From: Desulfobacter postgatei 2ac9 | GTDB lineage: Bacteria; Desulfobacterota; Desulfobacteria; Desulfobacterales; Desulfobacteraceae | Direction: 5' to 3' | DNA: 64,000 nt | Assembly (NCBI RefSeq): GCF_000233695.2 | Contig: NZ_CM001488.1 | Span: 3,315,453 to 3,379,452, forward strand | In this document: positions 61,164-64,000 of the stretch, piece after piece | Position numbering within the stretch: position 1 is the first letter of the stretch | How the letters are laid out: each line of letters opens with the position of its first letter | The notes under the pieces: generated by a model | Databases searched by the model: none | Told to the model about the DNA's origin: nothing | The model's input: only the letters and a program-made list of their open reading frames with translations | Position numbers and translations under genes: made by a program

Positions 61164-63371
61164 TCAGATCTCCAATGGCCTTTGAGCAACAATGGAAAAA
61201 ATGCCGTCTACATCTAAAATCAGTCCCACTTTTCCGTCAGCCAGAATCGCACCGCCGGCTATACCTTGAATATCGTTCATACTGTTGCCCAGACTTTTGA
61301 TCACGTACTCGTCTTTACCCAGAAGCTCATCTATCAAGATTGCTTTTTTTTCCTCTTTTGATTCAACCACCACAACCAAACACACGTCTATGGATTTTTT
61401 GTTGTTACTGGTCCCGTAAATCTCATTCAATCGTATTAGAGGGATTAGATTGCCACGGTCTTTGACCATTTCACCTTTGCCTTTTACAGTAAAATACTCT
61501 CCCTGCCGTGGTTTGAAAGCTTTTTGAATAGCAATGGTGGGGATGACATATCTTTGATCATCCACTCCGATCAGCATACCGTCAATGATCGCAAGAGTCA
61601 GCGGCAGGCTGATAATGAATTTAGTGCCCTTTCCTTTTTTCGACGCAATGTTAAGATGGCCGCGAAATTTTTCAATACCATCTTTAACCACATCCATGCC
61701 CACCCCGCGACCGGATATGTCTGTTATCTCTTTTGCCGTGGAGAATCCCGGCTGCATGATCAGATCAAAAACCTGGGTATCGGTCATTTGCTCATCGCCT
61801 TTAATCAGTCCGGTTGATTTGGCTTTTTCCAATATCTTATCTTTGTCCAGGCCTTTGCCGTCATCTTCAATCTCAATGATAATATTCCCGCCTTTATGAT
61901 AGGCGCAAAGATGTATATTGCCCTGGGCAGGCTTGCCTGTTTTTGATCGTTCAGATGTTGCTTCAATTCCATGGTCGCAGGCGTTCCTGATCATATGCAC
62001 CATCGGCTCATAAAGGGCATCTACGACATTCCTGTCAATCTCAGTATCTTCCCCGGTCATGGATAAATGGATCTCTTTACCCGATTTTCGGGAAAGATCG
62101 CGGACCAGACGGATCATTTTCATAAATGTTGCCTGAATCGGGATCATACGCATGGACATGGCGATATTCTGCATATGGTTTACGATCTGTCCCAATTGGG
62201 AAACAGTCTTACTAACAATGGCATCCTCTTTAGTCTGCTGTCGGAGCATGGATTGCGCAATAACAAGTTCTCCGGCATAATCCACGAGATCATCCAGTTT
62301 CTGGGTGCTGACCCTTACTTGCACATCTATTTTCTTTTTAAGGCAAGACTGCTCCATCAGGGCTGAGGCAACCTGTTTAGGTTTCACCTTTTTTTCTTCA
62401 ACCAGAATCTCCCCGAGTTTTTTTACCGAATGTTTATTTTGAATTTCAAGTGCCTGATCAAGGTCGGATTGACTTAGCTCTTTTTTACGGACAAGGATTT
62501 CCCCCAAAGGCTCTTTTTCTCCTTTGGTAAGCGATATCTGAAGTTGCTTGAGCCGACTCCTTAAAGAATCGACATCAATATCATCATCCGACTCTCTGTA
62601 GCCTGTCTGAATACCCTGCTTTACCTTGTCAAGAAGCGCCTTAAGGGTGTCTACAGACGCCAGAATGATATCTGTGACCGTATGGTTGATGATAAAATCA
62701 CCACTTCGGGCACTGTCCAGCAAATTTTCGGTTGCGTGGGCAAGCGTGTTAATTTTAGTCAGGGATAAAAATCCGGCAACCCCTTTTATTGTATGAAACG
62801 GCCGGAATATGTCATTGATGATATCGGTATTCACTGGATCATGTTCCAGTTCAATCAAGGAGACCTCAATGGTATCCAGATTTTCTTGCGCCTCTGAAAT
62901 AAAATCAGTAAGGATTTCCATGTCATCATCGGAAATTTTTTCAGGTGCGTTTTGAATGTTATCATTGGCGTCTTTTTTTTCGACCTGCGCTGTTTGTTCT
63001 TTAACATCTCCTGACAAATTTTCTTCCAGCATCTCAAGTACATCTGCATAATCAAATGTAAATGGTTCACCTTTTTTTAAATAACACAATATGGATTTCA
63101 ACAGGGCAACGCCCTCTTCAACCGGTTTTGTATCATCAAGGTTTTTAAGGATCATCTTCTCTACATAGTTTTTGCAGCGTTTTGAAATGTCATAAAAAGT
63201 TGCAGGATCAATGCCTTTAGCAATATTGATCAGATCATCAAGATTGTTGAGCATTAGTCCCAGGTCAGGGATTTCACCTGGGCAAAAACCGGCAATCAGT
63301 ATAGATAGTTCGTTTAGCTTTACCGATAGCTCGCTGTATTCGTCAGTTGATATTATGGTTTCATAAGTCAT
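61164..63371 (-). CDS. cheA: Chemotaxis histidine kinase CheA with MshEN-like repeats
   Basis: 735 residues. An N-terminal helical region covers 1-130. The HPT domain has phospho-His H193 in F-H-T-I-K-G. Two helical repeats then begin L-G-E-I-L-V at 289 and 319, a place where a standard CheA has the P2 domain for CheY. Dimerization starts near 350 (V-S-T-Q-K-L-D-D-L-V-D), HATPase_c has H-x-x-R-N-A-C-D-H-G-I-E near 460, and a CheW-like domain ends the protein. The repeats resemble T2SS ATPase N-domains and those in the FapA-like protein at 16739. The gene starts the cheA-cheB-cheR run. Confidence 0.94.
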   Translation of the reverse strand: MTYETIISTDEYSELSVKLNELSILIAGFCPGEIPDLGLMLNNLDDLINIAKGIDPATFYDISKRCKNYVEKMILKNLDDTKPVEEGVALLKSILCYLKKGEPFTFDYADVLEMLEENLSGDVKEQTAQVEKKDANDNIQNAPEKISDDDMEILTDFISEAQENLDTIEVSLIELEHDPVNTDIINDIFRPFHTIKGVAGFLSLTKINTLAHATENLLDSARSGDFIINHTVTDIILASVDTLKALLDKVKQGIQTGYRESDDDIDVDSLRSRLKQLQISLTKGEKEPLGEILVRKKELSQSDLDQALEIQNKHSVKKLGEILVEEKKVKPKQVASALMEQSCLKKKIDVQVRVSTQKLDDLVDYAGELVIAQSMLRQQTKEDAIVSKTVSQLGQIVNHMQNIAMSMRMIPIQATFMKMIRLVRDLSRKSGKEIHLSMTGEDTEIDRNVVDALYEPMVHMIRNACDHGIEATSERSKTGKPAQGNIHLCAYHKGGNIIIEIEDDGKGLDKDKILEKAKSTGLIKGDEQMTDTQVFDLIMQPGFSTAKEITDISGRGVGMDVVKDGIEKFRGHLNIASKKGKGTKFIISLPLTLAIIDGMLIGVDDQRYVIPTIAIQKAFKPRQGEYFTVKGKGEMVKDRGNLIPLIRLNEIYGTSNNKKSIDVCLVVVVESKEEKKAILIDELLGKDEYVIKSLGNSMNDIQGIAGGAILADGKVGLILDVDGIFSIVAQRPLEI

Positions 63372-63411
63372 GTTTTTGTCCGGATTTTAAATTTTATTTT
63401 TAGGATAATCC

Positions 63412-64000
63412 CTAAGCAACGCTTTGGTTTTCATCTAATACCCTTCGGATTTCCAGCGCCATATCAGATATCACAACAGGTTTCATAAGAAGTCCTTTTA
63501 CCCCTATGGTCTCTATTGTAGCTTTGTTGATCCTTTCACTGAAGCCGGTAAGTATGATGACAGGGATATCCGGGTTAACGGCCAACAACTCTTTTGCCAA
63601 TTGATCTCCGGTCATGTTGGGCATGGTCATGTCTGTGATAACCAGATCAAATGTGTCGGCTTTTGCCTTGAACACTTCCAGGGCTTCAATACTTCCCGTA
63701 CGGGATGTTACGTGATAGCCAAGCCGTTCAAGTATGGTTTTCTCCATCTGAACAATCGGTTGTTCGTCATCAACCAAAAGAATATGTTCATTTCCCATCG
63801 GGTTGATTTTCATCTTTTTTTCGGTTGGGATTTCAACCGATGTTTCCATCAAAGGAAGATAAACATTAAACGTCGTTCCTTGTCCAATTTCACTGTACAC
63901 TTTTATTTCACCGCCATACGCATGGACAATTCCGTGAACAACAGAGAGGCCTAATCCGGTACCTTTACCTTTCTCCTTAGTGGTAAAGTACGGATCAAAT
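63412..64000 (-). CDS. Hybrid histidine kinase, C-terminal part (runs off window)
   Basis: The frame is open at the window edge. The part present has the end of a HATPase domain (T-T-K-E-K-G-K-G-T-G-L-G-L-S, then Y-S-E-I-G-Q-G-T-T-F) and a complete receiver domain. The receiver has V-D-D-E, the phospho-Asp in I-T-D-M-T-M-P-N-M and Lys in M-K-P-V. The stop is at 63412, 40 bases before cheA. It lies upstream of cheA on the same strand and may be in the same transcript. Sensor domains are not visible. Confidence 0.88.
   Translation of the reverse strand, partial: FDPYFTTKEKGKGTGLGLSVVHGIVHAYGGEIKVYSEIGQGTTFNVYLPLMETSVEIPTEKKMKINPMGNEHILLVDDEQPIVQMEKTILERLGYHVTSRTGSIEALEVFKAKADTFDLVITDMTMPNMTGDQLAKELLAVNPDIPVIILTGFSERINKATIETIGVKGLLMKPVVISDMALEIRRVLDENQSVA

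Overview
The window reads as chromosome of a Gram-negative, probably anaerobic bacterium of the Desulfobacterota (Desulfobacteraceae-like). That placement is inference. It rests on an outer-membrane and LPS gene set (RfaE1, TolC-family and FadL-family proteins), a PEP-CTERM protein, the Hom/ThrH pair, a kinase-only RfaE1, fused signalling proteins and the kind of insertion elements present. No rRNA or strict marker fixes the genus.

Layout. 1-0.7 kb: tail of an IS110-type transposase, then an initiator tRNA gene with its own promoter and terminator. 0.8-10 kb: housekeeping genes (rfaE1-thrH-hom leftward; purM-tsaD rightward; nagZ and a diadenylate-cyclase-like protein leftward), then an SH3/anchor protein, a TolC-family protein and a small unknown. 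11-16.4 kb: a leftward aromatic amino acid cluster, PPTase-[leader peptide/attenuator]-pheA-aroE-aroA-aroK. The leader is a 25-codon Phe/Tyr-rich ORF followed by a terminator, so it looks like classical ribosome-mediated attenuation. 16.7-22.3 kb: a FapA/DUF342 protein, an IspH-UbiA fusion, parB and parA, the last three joined by 4-bp overlaps. 22.5-26.6 kb: hrpA.

26.6-33 kb is an accessory island. It holds a DUF4258/YgiT-type toxin-antitoxin pair, a mosaic of transposase and Rpn-nuclease fragments, hicAB with a candidate operator, a complete 1.64-kb insertion sequence with 18-bp inverted repeats whose transposase has a frameshift at an A8 tract, and a PEP-CTERM protein. 33.1-41.9 kb is core again: M20 peptidase, larC, pgpA, recA, a perfect 56-nt palindrome, alaS, and a Yej-type permease pair.

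42-51.2 kb: a membrane protein, a FadL-type porin, gene remnants, then a 2433-bp IS66 element with an 8-bp target duplication that has split a radical SAM gene. That gene is translationally coupled to a PHP-glycosyltransferase fusion. 51.4-57.3 kb: an internally deleted transposase beside a GC-rich kaiC-kaiB-hybrid histidine kinase cassette, the kinase broken by an out-of-frame deletion. 57.4-64 kb: a BASS/ACR3-like transporter fused to a universal stress domain, then leftward cheA-cheB-cheR preceded by a hybrid kinase that runs off the window.

The most interesting unexplained items are the Phe attenuator, the IspH-UbiA fusion, the PHP-GT4/radical SAM pair, the Kai cassette and the RAYT/Rpn mosaic.
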